Shown: positions 27,401-39,511, counted from the stretch's first letter. The stretch is DNA of 64,000 bases from Caprella mutica (GCA_947561585.1 CANNZV010000934.1:62001-126000), one strand, 5' to 3'. Made by a program: numbers and translations. The notes: generated from the letters alone by a model not told the origin.

Positions 27401-30400
27401 ACAGAATTAGTCAAGAGATGCAAGGGACACACACAGAGTTAGTCAAGAGATGCAATGGACACACACAGAGTGAGTCAAGAGATGTAATGGACACACACAT
27501 AGTTAGTCAAGAGATGTAATGGATACACACAGAGTTAGTCAAGAGATGCAATGGACACACACAGAGTTAGTCAAGAGATGCATGGACACACACAGAGTTA
27601 GTCAAGAGATGCAATGGACACACACAGAGTTAGTCAAGAGATGCAATGGACACACACAGAGTTAGTCAAGAGATGCAATGGACACACACAGAGTTAGTCA
27701 AGAGATGCATGGATACACACAGAGTTAGTCAAGAGATGCAATGGACACACACAGAGTTAGTCAAGAGATGAAGTGGACACACACAGAGTTAGTCAAGAGA
27801 TGCAATGGACACACACAGAGTTAGTCAAGAGATGCAATGGACACACACAGAGTTAGTCAAGAGATGCAATGGACACACACAGAGTTAGTCAAGAGATGCA
27901 TTGGACACACACAGAGTTAGTCAAGAGATGCAATGGACACACACAGAGTTAGTCAAGAGATGCAATGGACACACACAGAGTTAGTCAAGAGATATAATGG
28001 ACACACACAGAGTTAGTCAAGGGATGCATGGACACACACAGAGTTAGTCAAGAGATGCAATGGACACACACAGAGTTAGTCAAGAGATGTAATGGACACA
28101 CACAGAGTTAGTCAAGGGATGCATGGACACACACAGAGTTAGTCAAGAGATGCAATGGACACACACAGAGTTAGTCAAGAGATGTAATGGACACACACAG
28201 AGTTAGTCAAGAGATGTAATGGATACACACAGAGTTAGTCCATAGATGCAATGGACACACACAGAGTTAGTCAAGAGATGCATGGACACACACAGAGTTA
28301 GTCAAGAGATGCAATGGACACACACAGAGTTAGTCAAGAGATGCAATGGACACACACAGAGTTAGTCAAGAGATGCAATGGACACACACAGAGTTAGTCA
28401 AGAGATGCATGGACACACACAGAGTTAGTCAAGAGATGCAATGGACACACACAGAGTTAGTCAAGAGATGAAGTGGACACACACAGAGTTAGTCAAGAGA
28501 TGCAATGGACACACACAGAGTTAGTCAAGAGATGCAATGGACACACACAGAGTTAGTCATGAGATGCAATGGACACACACAGAGTTAGTCAAGAGATGCA
28601 ATGGACACACACAGAGTTAGTCAAGAGATGCAATGGACACACACAGAGTTAGTCAAGAGATGTAATGGACACACACAGAGTTAGTCAAGAGATGCATTGA
28701 CACACACAGAGTTAGTCAAGAGATGCAATGGACACACACAGAGTTAGTCAAGAGATGCATGGACACACACAGAGTTAGTCAAGAGATGCAATGGACACAC
28801 ACAGAGTTAGTCAAGAGATGTAATGGACACACACAGAGTTATTCAAGAGATGTAATGGACACCCACAGAGTTAGTCAAGAGATGCAATGGACACACACAG
28901 AGTTAGTCAAGAGATGCATGGACACACACAGAATTAGTCAAGAGATGCAAGGGACACACACAGAGTTAGTCAAGAGATGCAATGGACACACACAGAGTTA
29001 GTCAAGAGATGTAATGGACACACACACAGAGTTAGTCATGAGATGTAATGGATACACACAGAGTTAGTCTAGAGATGCAATGGACACACACAGAGTTAGT
29101 CAGGAGATGCATGGACACACACAGAGTTAGTCAAGAGATGCAATGGACACACACAGAGTTAGTCAAGAGATGCAATGGACACACACAGAGTTAGTCAAGA
29201 GATGCAATGGACACACACAGAGTGAGTCAAGAGATGCATGGACACACACAGAGTTAGTCAAGAGATGCAATGGACACACACAGAGTTAGTCAAGAGATGA
29301 AGTGGACACACACAGAGTTAGTCAAGAGATGCAATGGACACACACAGAGTTAGTCAAGAGATGCAATGGACACACACAGAGTTAGTCAAGAGATGCAATG
29401 GATACACACAGAGTTAGTCAAGAGATGCAATGGACACACACAGAGTTAGTCAAGAGATGCAATGGACACACACAGAGTTAGTCAAGAGATGTAATGGACA
29501 CACACAGAGTTAGTCAAGAGATGCATGGACACACACAGAGTTAGTCAAGAGATGTAATGGACACACACACAGAGTTAGTCATGAGATGTAATGGATACAC
29601 ACAGAGTTAGTCAAGAGATGCAATGGACACACACAGAGTTAGTCAGGAGATGCATGGACACACACAGAGTTAGTCAAGAGATGCAATGGACACACACAGA
29701 GTTAGTCAAGAGATGCAATGGACACACACAGAGTTAGTCAAGAGATGCAATGGACACACACAGAGTGAGTCAAGAGATGCATGGACACACACAGAGTTAG
29801 TCAAGAGATGCAATGGACACACACAGAGTTAGTCAAGAGATGAAGTGGACACACACAGAGTTAGTCAAGAGATGCAATGGACACACACAGAGTTAGTCAA
29901 GAGATGCAATGGACACACACAGAGTTAGTCAAGAGATGCAATGGATACACACAGAGTTAGTCAAGAGATGCAATGGACACACACAGAGTTAGTCAAGAGA
30001 TGCAATGGACACACACAGAGTTAGTCAAGAGATGTAATGGACACACACAGAGTTAGTCAAGAGATGCATGGACACACACAGAGTTAGTCAAGAGATGCAA
30101 TGGACACACACAGAGTTAGTCAAGAGATGCATGGACACACACAGAGTTAGTCAAGAGATGCAATGGACACACACAGAGTTAGTCAAGAGATGCAATGGAC
30201 ACACACAGAGTTAGTCAAGAGATGCAATGGACACACACAGAGTTAGTCAAGAGATGCAATGGACACACACAGAGTTAGTCAAGAGATGCATGGACACACA
30301 CAGACTTAGTCAAGAGATGCAAGAGACACACACAGAGTTAGTCAAGAGATGCAATGGACACACACAGAGTTAGTCAAGAGATGTAATGGACACACACAGA

Positions 30401-30750
30401 GTTAGTCAAGAGATGTAATGGATACACACAGAGTTAGTCAAGAGATGCAATGGACACACACAGAGTTAGTCAAGAGATGCAATGGACACACACAGAGTTA
30501 GTCAAGAGATGCAATGGACACACACAGAGTTAGTCAAGAGATGCATGGACACACACAGAGTTAGTCAAGAGATGAAGTGGACACACACAGAGTTAGTCAA
30601 GAGATGAAGTGGACACACACAGAGTTAGTCAAGAGATGCAATGGACACACACAGAGTTAGTCATGAGATGCAATGGACACACACAGAGTTAGTCAAGAGA
30701 TGCAATGGACACACACAGAGTTAGTCAAGAGATGAAGTGGACACACACAG
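24411..30750. repeat. 6.3-kb array of 31/32-bp units
   Basis: About 200 copies of a unit containing GACACACACAGAGTTAGTC and AAGAGATG. Two main length classes, GATGCAATGG (32 bp) and GATGCATGG (31 bp), alternate irregularly. Minor types include GATGTAATGG, GATATAATGG and GATGAAGTGG. Blocks recur: the GATGAAGTGG marker lies at 27771 and 28471 (700 bp apart) and again near 29300, 29843 and 30574. A unit with an extra CA plus CATGAGATG recurs 544 bp apart (29010, 29554). Open frames of 60-94 codons are repeat by-products. The array ends abruptly at 30750. Confidence 0.96.
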
Positions 30751-30918
30751 ATAATTTTAAAACCTCAACGGTGAATTAAAAATCAGTGGTGTATGAACGA
30801 CTGAAATAGGAAAAAAAGTCACTTTTCATAGTAAAATGCCTCTTGCTGAAAACTACAAACCTCACAGTTTCCTCTGCTGATAAACTTGTAACACAATTAT
30901 ACAAGGAAAATGAAGGGT

Positions 30919-31178
30919 ACTCGTAGTAGAGTGCATACCTTCGTCGCTGCTTATAAATGATCTTGACCATCCAATAATGAATGAGTTATGAATGACCTTG
31001 ACCTTATACAAGATCGCTCCCAAAATTTAATCAAATTGTTCCAGGATAATGAATAACAGTCCCACTAAATTTAATTTCATGCAATTTGGTAGAAACTTTT
31101 TTAGTTATGTGATTAATAATATGACAAATAAGTAAATGCCAATCAAAACATAACCTTCCACAATTTGTGAAGGTAGTT
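30919..31178. mobile_element. Dispersed repeat, copy 1 (same family as 50846-51188)
   Basis: Shares with 50846-51188 the leading GAGTGCATACCTTCG, then AATGACCTTGACCTT, CTCCCAAAATTTAAT, a TCATGCAATTTGGT-like block, TTAGTTATG and a closing CATAACCTTCC. Internal order and spacing differ, and the outer hairpin is eroded. It has no coding capacity, so it is a non-autonomous element. It lies 170 bp from the end of the 6.3-kb array. Confidence 0.65.
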
Positions 31179-31717
31179 ATCGAAACTAGAAAAGGGTGAA
31201 ATTTGTTTCATTCACATTTCATTTCGAATATGGAATATTGCCAGGTTATAACAACTGTTTTGAATGGAAAGCAATGTAGCAAATCATCCCATTTAGCTAC
31301 ACAAGTTAAATATAACGAATTAATTATTATTACCATAATAACCATGAATAATTGTGATAATGTGTTACAATTTACCTGTGAAATGTGATATTTTTTAAGA
31401 AATTTGAAACTGTCCTTATTCTTAAAGTTCCGTACTTTAGAAATAGAACATCTTATGAATTCCCGTGTGTCGTGATATAGACATTGCTACCATTTCTCTA
31501 TCCAAGAGAGCCAATATACGCAGATGCGCGGTGAGCATTTTTCTACCATGAGCATCACATTTCTTTTTCCATCTGGGCGGCTCAGGACTATCACCTCAGC
31601 AAGATTTACGGTGGTCAGTTTTACCCGATAGGATTTAGCGTCGATCAGTCTTTCATCCTATTGTGAGTTATGCCATTCGAATAAAATGCATCCAAGTTAT
31701 ATTACTTATGTACCGTG
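31179..31717. other. Unique sequence upstream of a candidate promoter
   Basis: Less AT-rich than its surroundings at about 31490-31660. Contains a short inverted repeat, ATAGGAT (near 31629) and ATCCTAT (near 31656). No recognised coding exon. May be proximal promoter sequence. Confidence 0.4.
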
Positions 31718-31753
31718 TATAAAAGTATAGTGTAGACAGACCACACTTCATTC
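31718..31753 (+). promoter_or_regulatory. Candidate TATA + initiator core promoter
   Basis: TATAAAA at 31718-31724 is followed by TCATTC at 31748-31753, which fits the arthropod initiator TCAKTY with A+1 at 31750. The TATA starts at -32, the expected spacing. A second TCAGT lies at 31760-31764. The leader from 31750 to 31869 has no ATG. This agreement makes it the best promoter candidate in the window, but no transcript evidence is available here. Confidence 0.5.
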
Positions 31754-31869
31754 ATACATTCAGTGATATTTAGTATTTGATATTTATCGCAGCAAGGACC
31801 TGAATTATAAGCTATAGATCATTCCTGCGACATTTTCAAACATTTTTATCTTAGGTTCTTCTTCTAACA

Positions 31870-31889
31870 ATGATGATTATTATATTGAT
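31870..31889 (+). CDS. Candidate short first coding exon, probably start of a signal peptide
   Basis: The first ATG after the candidate transcription start is at 31870 in context AACAATG, with A at -3. It opens six codons reading MMIIIL plus two bases, then a strong splice donor GTGAGTAT at 31890. Without splicing the frame stops at once (TGA at 31891). A TATA/initiator promoter, a leader of about 120 nt and a tiny first exon ending inside a hydrophobic leader is the usual layout of insect genes for secreted proteins such as cuticular proteins. The product cannot be named: no downstream exon was recognised, and it may lie beyond the window or the gene may be dead. This is a hypothesis from signals only. 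Confidence 0.33.
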
Positions 31890-31895
31890 GTGAGT

Positions 31896-33052
31896 ATATA
31901 ATGAATGGCTCTCTCATGAACTTTTCAATTATTTTCATGTTATCTAAACATTAGATTTTAATTTGTCATTGCTTTTAAAGTTGCTTAAACATTGGTGATA
32001 TTTTCTGACTTAATTCATTTGACAAGATCGATCAGGTAAACTTACAACAACTGCGTATTTCAAACACTAGTAAAATGGGATAAAATTGAAAATTTACCTT
32101 TCAATGAATAGACATGTAACGTGAATATTTAAAATGTGAAATGATTTTTATATGATATTTAAATGTGCCTCAGTTCATCCATACGTAAATATAACAATTG
32201 TTGATATTTTCTTTTAAACCTTCCTCTGACTAAAAGAATAAGATTAGGGACAAATTCTTGATGTTTTCAGCTGTGAAATAATTTGTCATTCTTTGTGTAG
32301 ATGTTGTTATTATTCGTTATCTTTGTTCCTCCCCTTAGTGATAGGATTAAGTTATCTTCTTCGGTTGTAAATATCGGATTAGTTGACTTGTACCTTCAGG
32401 CTTTGTTTGATACCTGAACTTCGAAGTACATCAATTTTATATGAAAGACGTAACATTTTCCTTACATCAGATAGACTAAATAGTTCCAGGTAATACATTT
32501 CCTAAATAACGGTAATAATGTTGATCAAATTTTTCTGTCAATTTATCCCTATTGATCAGTTTATTTGAATAATTTGTGTTAAGTCAAAAATTCATTAATT
32601 GCTGATTCGATGATATAAATTGTCTGGCAGAATCCTTCTCTTAATTAGATTGAAGAGCTTAACTCTAGCGCTATCATCTAAAACTGCAAGTAGCGTTAGA
32701 GAATGATAAACATGGTAAAAATTGGAAAGATAGAAATTATAGTCAAAACTACAACATTAAGGAGCCCAAGAGTTGCCATCTCCTTCCATTTCATTCGTCA
32801 CAAATCGCATGGTAATAAAGAATAGAATTTATGAATCTAAATTTATTCAAAAACTTTTAAAATAAAAGCATATAACACATAATATTTACTCTTGGTACCT
32901 ATATCATATATTTGAAAGTGGATATCAACACACTCTAATATATGTATCGGAAGGCGTGCCTACCCTCCCCCCCCCTCCCCTCATCTAAACCTACAAAACC
33001 CCTGCCAGGTCATTGAACAATCATGAAGTGTGCAGAACAACAAACTAGCGGA
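31896..33052. other. Unique AT-rich sequence (intron of the candidate gene, or intergenic)
   Basis: No coding exon recognised. A C-rich tract (runs of C broken by T) lies at about 32964-32981. Confidence 0.45.
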
Positions 33053-33156
33053 CATGTGACATCTAGATTTATGATATATAGACTAATTATATCTAGACAA
33101 ACGATATCCATATCAATGCTATCTTGACTAATTATATCTTGACTAAAAATATCTAG
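33053..33156. repeat. Decayed 15-bp ATATCTAGACTAATT-like array, left part
   Basis: Degenerate repeats of about 15 bp built on ATATCTAGACTAAT. The array is cut by the element at 33157 and continues at 34176. Confidence 0.65.
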
Positions 33157-34175
33157 TAGGGTGGGCCAAAAATAGGGGTTTCGGGCAAACTTCAGAATCT
33201 TCATATGGAATAGTTATAATAAGTTGATACGTTATAAAAGAACATTGCATGCCAATTTCCAGGCCATTTCTGTATATTTTTGAGTTGCCCAAAAATATTT
33301 GAATTTTTGTATAAAATGATATTTTCCCATTAATTTTGAAATATTCGATTTTTTTTTCTGTGGAATAGGTGAAATTAGTTGGCACGTTATGAAAAAACAC
33401 AACTTGCAAAATTGCAGATTAATATTTGATACTTTTGAGTTGCCTCGAGCACTTTTTTTGTGAAATATATTACTATTACAATATTTCTGTTAAAATTTGG
33501 CTTCTAGAGCAATCATGCTGTTATTGTGATAAGATAGAAGTAATTTGATTCTCAAAATGTCTTTGTGAATTGTATTTATTTTATTTTATAAAAGCATTCA
33601 TCAATATTTTCATATTGCAAAAATTTCGAATTCACTCGGATTTAAGCAATTGGATAATAACCATGCAATTCGCTTTGTCAACTTTTTTGAGTCACCAAGT
33701 GTTCCAAATATTGAAATGTTGATTTATAATTAATGTTTTTGCTCAATTTCTTGCATATAAATTTCCTTATCATGTTTTTCATTGAGCATGAAACCTTCTT
33801 AAATGTGGAGCACTACACTGACTATACTCTATAGTCTCCAGCGGTGCCTAAATTTGATCAATTTGGAGGGGTGGGGGCAACTGTTAACATTGTCGTATCT
33901 GTCTGATTTTCCAGCACAAACACCTAAATAAGCTCTTTTCAAGTTATCTTCCTATTCTAAGTGACAATAAATCAGAGTTTATGAGTTTTTTTTTGCCAAA
34001 ATGTAGTAAAAATCACCAAAAATGTTTCTTTTCTGATATATGAATCGCTTGGGGGCAACTGTTAATCATGTCAGAATTCACTCAAATTTCAGTACACGTA
34101 CCTTTACTTGTCATATCAACTTTATATTACTATTCCATAAGTAATTTCCAAAATGTTGTTTTTTGGCCCACCCTA
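33157..34175. mobile_element. 1,019-bp non-autonomous DNA transposon, hAT-like, with 8-bp target duplication
   Basis: Both ends carry the 16-bp terminal inverted repeat TAGGGTGGGCCAAAAA (33157-33172, and reverse complement at 34160-34175). They are flanked by the direct repeat ATATCTAG (33149-33156 and 34176-34183). An 8-bp duplication with tips of this form fits the hAT superfamily; P-like elements also make 8-bp duplications. Inverted similarity continues inward for about 100 bp (TATGGAATAGT near 33204 and its complement near 34131). The interior has diverged direct repeats: ATAGT/GTTGATACGTTATRAAA-like near 33208 and 33364, and GGGGGCAACTGTTAA near 33875 and 34050. No transposase is visible. 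Caution: the flanks are themselves a repeat containing ATATCTAG, so the duplication may be partly fortuitous. Confidence 0.75.
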
Positions 34176-34250
34176 ATATCTAGTCTAATGATATCTAGAC
34201 AATTGATATCTAGACAATTGATATCTAGACTGATGGCTCGTCTCATCATT
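34176..34250. repeat. Decayed 15-bp ATATCTAGACAATTG array, right part
   Basis: About four units. Two consecutive units are exact 15-mers, ATATCTAGACAATTG. Continuation of the array interrupted by the transposon on its left. Confidence 0.75.
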
Positions 34251-35200
34251 CAATAAATTAGATAATGTGATTTTTAAAGTGATCGGAAATAATTGACTAT
34301 CGGACTCGCGTCTCATTTTATCCAATGCTTCTCAAGAGAATTTATCAATATTGCGTGACATGCACTTGTTGAAAATGGTTCTTACGATACGCAATTAATG
34401 GGATTTGACACGTAACTTGAATCAGTAAATATAACACTTTTAATAACTAAAATTACTCAACTCTGGAGCGAGCGAGTGTCTGATAGGCTTGATCCGGAGA
34501 GAAAATAGATTTATACTTTAAAATCTGATTGAAGCTGCTGGAAATCCTAAATACTAATCTTCTAAGTCCTAAGACGTATTTAGGTGAAATCAGATATAAT
34601 AATGCAACATATTTGGTTTCTAAATAGATTATAACAGTTTACTGCCATGTGGAAGTCTGGGACTCGAGTGAAATACGGGCCTGGTTGTAGCATATTTTGA
34701 TCCACACCCAGAAATAACTAATATTCCTATAAGTGATTTTGCTAGTGTGACGCTAAATGTGACACATCAGTGGTTGAATTTCACCCGAGCTCCAAAGGCC
34801 CACTTTATCAAAAATGCTATAAAACAAAATAGAATAAATATTTTGCATTATTTTCACTGATATTTATATGATACATATAAACGTCATAGACGATTAGTTC
34901 CTAAACTGTGTCATTACCCCTTGATGTTGAAGCATCCCGCGCTGTCTCCCTTCATGTGTGCGAGAGAAAGAGTACTTAAAACACACTGAGATTATTAATA
35001 ATTTATTTTTTAATGTACAAATATGCGATAGACGTCCCCTCTCTTAGATATGAGAAAATTTGTCTGTGATTTTATAGTTAGTAGGTAATGTAAATATTCC
35101 CCCCCCCCTCCCTCAGGCAGAAATTTCCCCCAGTTTGGACAACTACTGTCATAGACAATCAAAGTCATGGAGTTTCAGCCACTCAAATCAATTAGCAAAT
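34251..35200. other. Unique AT-rich spacer, no gene seen
   Basis: No recognised gene. A C-run lies at about 35099-35112. Confidence 0.5.
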
Positions 35201-35514
35201 GTTTTGCGTCATTTGCCGAGTTGCAAAACAATCTCGAAAATGCGCTTCGCGTTTTTAAATCTTTTCAACCCTCTAATGCCGAGCATACGTTTGATTTATT
35301 ATGAAATATAGAATACTAATATAGGTGAATCAGGGACGTGCTGCCAGAGGGTTCTGCGGTGTGGCGGCACGTCCCCGATACACTTATATTAGTATTTTAT
35401 TTCATAATAAATAAAATGAAGGTATTAACGCACTCTCGGTATTATAGGGTTAAATGGGTTTAAAAATGCGTATCACATTTTTGAGATTGTACAAACTTGT
35501 AAATGGCGCAGAAC
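35201..35514. mobile_element. Foldback/MITE-like hairpin, about 150-bp arms, 15-nt loop
   Basis: The left arm 35201-35346 pairs with the right arm 35362-35514, imperfectly over the whole length. The best-paired part is nearest the loop, where GGGACGTGCTGCCA (ending at 35346) faces TGGCGGCACGTCCC (from 35362) with one G-U-type difference. Further out, ATTTATTATGAAATA, AATACTAATATA, CAACCCT and ACAATCTC recur as complements. The loop is GAGGGTTCTGCGGTG. No terminal target duplication was identified. A transcript would fold into a long hairpin. Confidence 0.8.
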
Positions 35515-36130
35515 ACAAATACACTTTTGTGCTCGCCATGTAAGAGAGATAAAGGAAGAGGCAGATGCACTAGAAGTGGTGAATACACCTTCCACCAGAC
35601 TCTATCAAATCTATGCCTAAAGCATCTCATTTTGAATGCATGAAGTGATGCTGGAGGCATTGAGGCATCCTGTGAGATTCTCTTTCATTTGCTATTGCCA
35701 ATAGAGTGGAGTACAGAGATACTTTGAGATAAAGTTATACTAGGGACACTGTAAGAGACTATAACAAGAGTAGATACACTTCTCCTTACTGGTCTGACCA
35801 CTGCAATAAATGACAAATTCTATTTATTTTCCGAGTTTCTTGTGGAAAATAAAGTCTTTAAATTGTTTTTATTGATAATAGATTCTATAGATCAATGTAT
35901 AATTGAATATAGGCAAAAATGATCGCTATTAATTTTCTTCAATTTTAGTTGTCGGATTGAATGGGTTCACAAATTTCCTGCGATGGGTCTAATTATTACT
36001 CTAATATGAAAATAAAATTGCAAATATCTCAATTTTTTTCACTTCATGAGCATTATTTCAGACCCATCGTTTTTACAATTATAAAGTAGATATTGTCAAA
36101 AAAGTCTATAATTGAAATATATCTGAGCCA
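35515..36130. other. Unique spacer, no gene recognised
   Basis: A 66-codon minus-strand frame overlaps the hairpin arm. It has no recognisable domain and was not accepted. Otherwise AT-rich. Confidence 0.5.
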
Positions 36131-36250
36131 TATGTTGTAACAATATTCACAATGTTGTAACCTCATTGGTAATGCTGTAATAATATTGGCAATGTCGTAA
36201 CAATATTGGCAATGTTGTAACAGTATTGGCAATGTCGTAACAGTGTTGAC
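36131..36250. repeat. 20-bp minisatellite, about six copies
   Basis: Unit of type CAATATTGGCAATGTTGTAA, with GTCGTAA and GCTGTAA variants. The 20-bp spacing is kept. Confidence 0.88.
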
Positions 36251-37626
36251 TCATTGAGGTAATGTTTCCCAAAGTAACATTGTTTACCTGTGTTGTATGT
36301 TTGGTTAGTTTGTAATAATTGTTTCCTATCATTCATAAGTAACATTACTTGAACAATCTAAGACAAACTTTTTCGATAATTTTTCGACTGGTGGAAATAG
36401 GAGGAGAGAGATGCTATACAATATTAAGATGGATTATAGTTATACTCACCATGAATTCATCTATGGAATTATCTATTTAATTTTAGGTGTGATATTGAAG
36501 AAAATTAATAATAATTATTAGTGATTTGTGTTAAGTTCTATCTAATCATTTCATTTCAATTATCATCAAGTTACACGAAGAAGCAAGCAAATATTTTCCA
36601 TGCGTTTAGTTATATTTTAGTTTCTGTATTTTCTTTTACTTTTTCGTAATTTTTTATACTTTAATATCTTTTGATATATCCTTTTTGTTATTATGATTTT
36701 TATTGCTGTGTGATGGAAGTTTTTGAGATAAAAAATGATATTTATAAAATTGTACTTCTAGATAAGAGATTTGTGTGGGGCTTGGTACCCTCGGTATATA
36801 ATCTGATGCACTAACATAGAATTTGCAAAAAGTTCAAGCGTAATAAAGTAATAATCTGAACATCATCAACTGTACATACAATTCTTTCTATCTAAAGTGA
36901 TTAGGTCCTATGATTTACTGACTGATAACATCAAAGATGGTAAATTAGATCAAATCAGTCCAATGTTCTGAACAGTACACTCTAATTCAATTATACATCA
37001 TAATTTGCTACAGTTATTTTTATACCTAGATTTGCATTTTCCTAAATGTGATTATCTTTCACCAATTAATTGATTAGAGAATTAGTTCTACCACAAATGT
37101 ACGTCTGATTTATGAATTATAGTTAGACATCAGTGTTCATAAATTGCAGAGGGAAAGATTGAGTGAATTTCATTTCGAATGCAAAAAAGCTATTTTCCAT
37201 AATGTAATAGGTATATATTTCAAACCGTAATTTCGATGAATGTTAAGCAATAATATTCCAGATAGTAAATTGTGAGGGTTAAATTATTGGTTAAGTGAGC
37301 CCCCCCCCCTTAATCTCCTGTGGCCCCACCGTAACTTTCTCATTTGTCGGCGAAGATTATAACATTGAAAAAATAATTTGTGGTTAATTAATTGTGTTTC
37401 ATCAAGGTTTCTGTACTTTAAATATACATTTATTAAATTGCCCATTGAATATGAAAAAGTTGAAAGGCAGTATTATGTTAGATTCTATAACATATTATAT
37501 ATTATGACTGAAAAGAAAGAATAGTAAGGTGCAAAAATCTAATATTACTCCTATGTAAGCATAGACACTCGCCTATCATCATATTTTGTAATATCCTAAT
37601 TGCTACGCGCAATTTCTTGTACTCTA
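36251..37626. other. Unique AT-rich spacer, no gene seen
   Basis: No coding, RNA or repeat feature recognised apart from a C-run at 37300-37309. Confidence 0.5.
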
Positions 37627-38085
37627 ACTATCACCACCTCACCACCTTTAATCACCACCTCACCACCTCTAATAATCACCACCTCACCACCTTTAATCAC
37701 CACCTCACCACCTCTAATAATCACCACCTCACAAAATACTCTGATCATCACCACCTCTAATAATCACCACCTCACCACCTTTAATCACCACCTCACCACC
37801 TCTAATAATCACCACCTCACAAAATACTCTGATCATCACCACCTCTAATAATCACCACCTCACCACCTCTAATAATCACCACCTCACCACCTCTAATAAT
37901 CACCACCTCACCACCTCTAATAATCACCACCTCACCACCTCTAATAATCACCACCTCACCACCTCTAATAATCACCACCTCTAATAATCACCACCTCACG
38001 AAATACTCTAATCATCATCACCTCTAATAATCACCACCTCACGAAATACTCTAATAATCACCACCTCATTGAATACTCTAATCAT
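37627..38085. repeat. 24-bp CACCACCTC minisatellite with longer composite unit
   Basis: The unit is built from ATCACCACCTCACCACCTCT plus AATA (24 bp). Variants have CTTTAATC or CTCACAAAATACTCTGATC. The latter recurs about 90 bp apart (near 37730 and 37821), so a composite block was duplicated. The right end decays through CACGAAATACTC and CATTGAATACTC. The 82-codon plus-strand frame is a by-product. Confidence 0.92.
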
Positions 38086-39210
38086 TCTATCCCGCTCCAT
38101 CACAAATTAATCACTGAGTTTATTCATCGACTTGGCAAACAAGATGTCACATTGGCTGGAATTTTGCCTCCCTTTTTAATTGGCGATCTCTCTGATTTTC
38201 TTGCAATTAATCAAATTAAATTAGTGGGGACGATGGACTGTGTTTGAGAAATGGCGACTTCCGTACAAGTTGCTGAGAAAAAACCAACATATTTTGTCGT
38301 CGAGATATTTATTAGAAAAGAGGGTTCTAAAATCTCATTATAGGGAAGAAAAGAATGCGTTATTTAACTTCTAATGAATTACTGTAGCATTATAATTATA
38401 TATGCGAGAAAATAAATGTTTTCTTAGGCACAGAGAAATATTATTCAAATCTACAGATAATTCTTCCATGACTTTTTTTATCAATTCATTGATTTAGTGC
38501 ACAAGGATAAAATAATATGACCTGATATTACTGATTATTCAACATATAAAATTGTCACAGAATCATTAATTTGAACCCTTCCTTCCACGAAATCTTTGAT
38601 TGAATTGCAGCAGATGAGTTCATCGCGACTTGGCTTAGATCTCATTAAGGATCTGTATTACAGAGAAAGCAAATACACGAGATGACATCTTTCGCAGATC
38701 ATCAGAGACAGAGAACTCCTTGAAATTCCATCTCAATTTCATACGTCGAAGATGGGATTCTAGAATCACTATTAGAAAGTCTATTGAAGGGATGATTAGA
38801 AAATATTTGAGTCTATCTGAAATTAGGTTCACGATATATGGGGCAACCTTCATTCACAGTCATTACGGGGTTCAACCCATCGATTATGGTGAAAATTAAC
38901 AATTTTCTTTTTATTGCTGAAGAAGTGTTTAGGTAGTGAACTTTCATGTCCCAAATTTTTGTGAGGGTACGAGAACAAGAGGGTCCAAAGGGGGGCGTGT
39001 TAGGGTAAAAAATCATGATTTTTTTTAAATTTCAAAAAGAAATGTTAGGCAGTGTACTTTTATGTCCCACCTTTCTTGAGGGCTAGATGCACTACAACTC
39101 ACCCAATGCAGGACCCGAAGGGAGCAATGGGTTTTTACGTTTTTGGGTATTAATTACGTATTTACGTTTTTGGTCAAATATTTAATTTTTGGCTTGTGTA
39201 TTTTCCACCT
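38086..39210. other. Spacer with an old degenerate duplication
   Basis: Around 38933 and 39046 two diverged copies are visible: AGGTAGTGAACTTTCATGTC with TGAGGGTAC, and AGGCAGTGTACTTTTATGTC with TGAGGGCTAG. This suggests an ancient repeat about 113 bp apart. Overlapping minus-strand frames (38635-39016) have no recognisable motif. Confidence 0.4.
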
Positions 39211-39511
39211 AAAAAAGACGAGAAGTCAATAAGTTTTCACGCTACAAGAAAACCAAAGACAATTTTAGAATCCATGGAATATTTTTAACAAATCTACATA
39301 GGGCTTTTATTATAGTTTCTTTATAACATTTCAAAACAAAAAATTCAGGTGGTTTTTGAAATTTTTTGTTTGTCATCAAAAAATGGTTATAAAAAAACAG
39401 GAAGGAAAATTAAAAAAGCCCTCTATAGATTTGTTAGAAATGTTACAATGATTCCAAAACTGTCTTAGTTTTCTTTCTAGCATATATACAGTCATACACT
39501 TCTCGTCTTTT
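39211..39511. mobile_element. Foldback element with about 140-bp arms
   Basis: The left arm starts AAAAAAGACGAGAAG (GACGAGAAG at 39217-39225) and is answered by CTTCTCGTC at 39499-39507. Between them TTAACAAATCTA faces TAGATTTGTTAGAA, GGGCTTTT faces AAAAGCCC, and TTTATAAC faces GTTATAAA. The centre is near 39355. The arms are diverged, so it is old. No target duplication identified. Confidence 0.7.

Noticed and set aside
24451..29001. Plus-strand frames of 63-94 codons with THRVSQEM-type repeats
   Set aside because: They lie wholly in the 31/32-bp array; mixed unit lengths shift the frame, and no start or signal supports translation.
35460..35660. 66-codon minus frame
   Set aside because: Its C-terminal part is the arm of the hairpin; no conserved domain.
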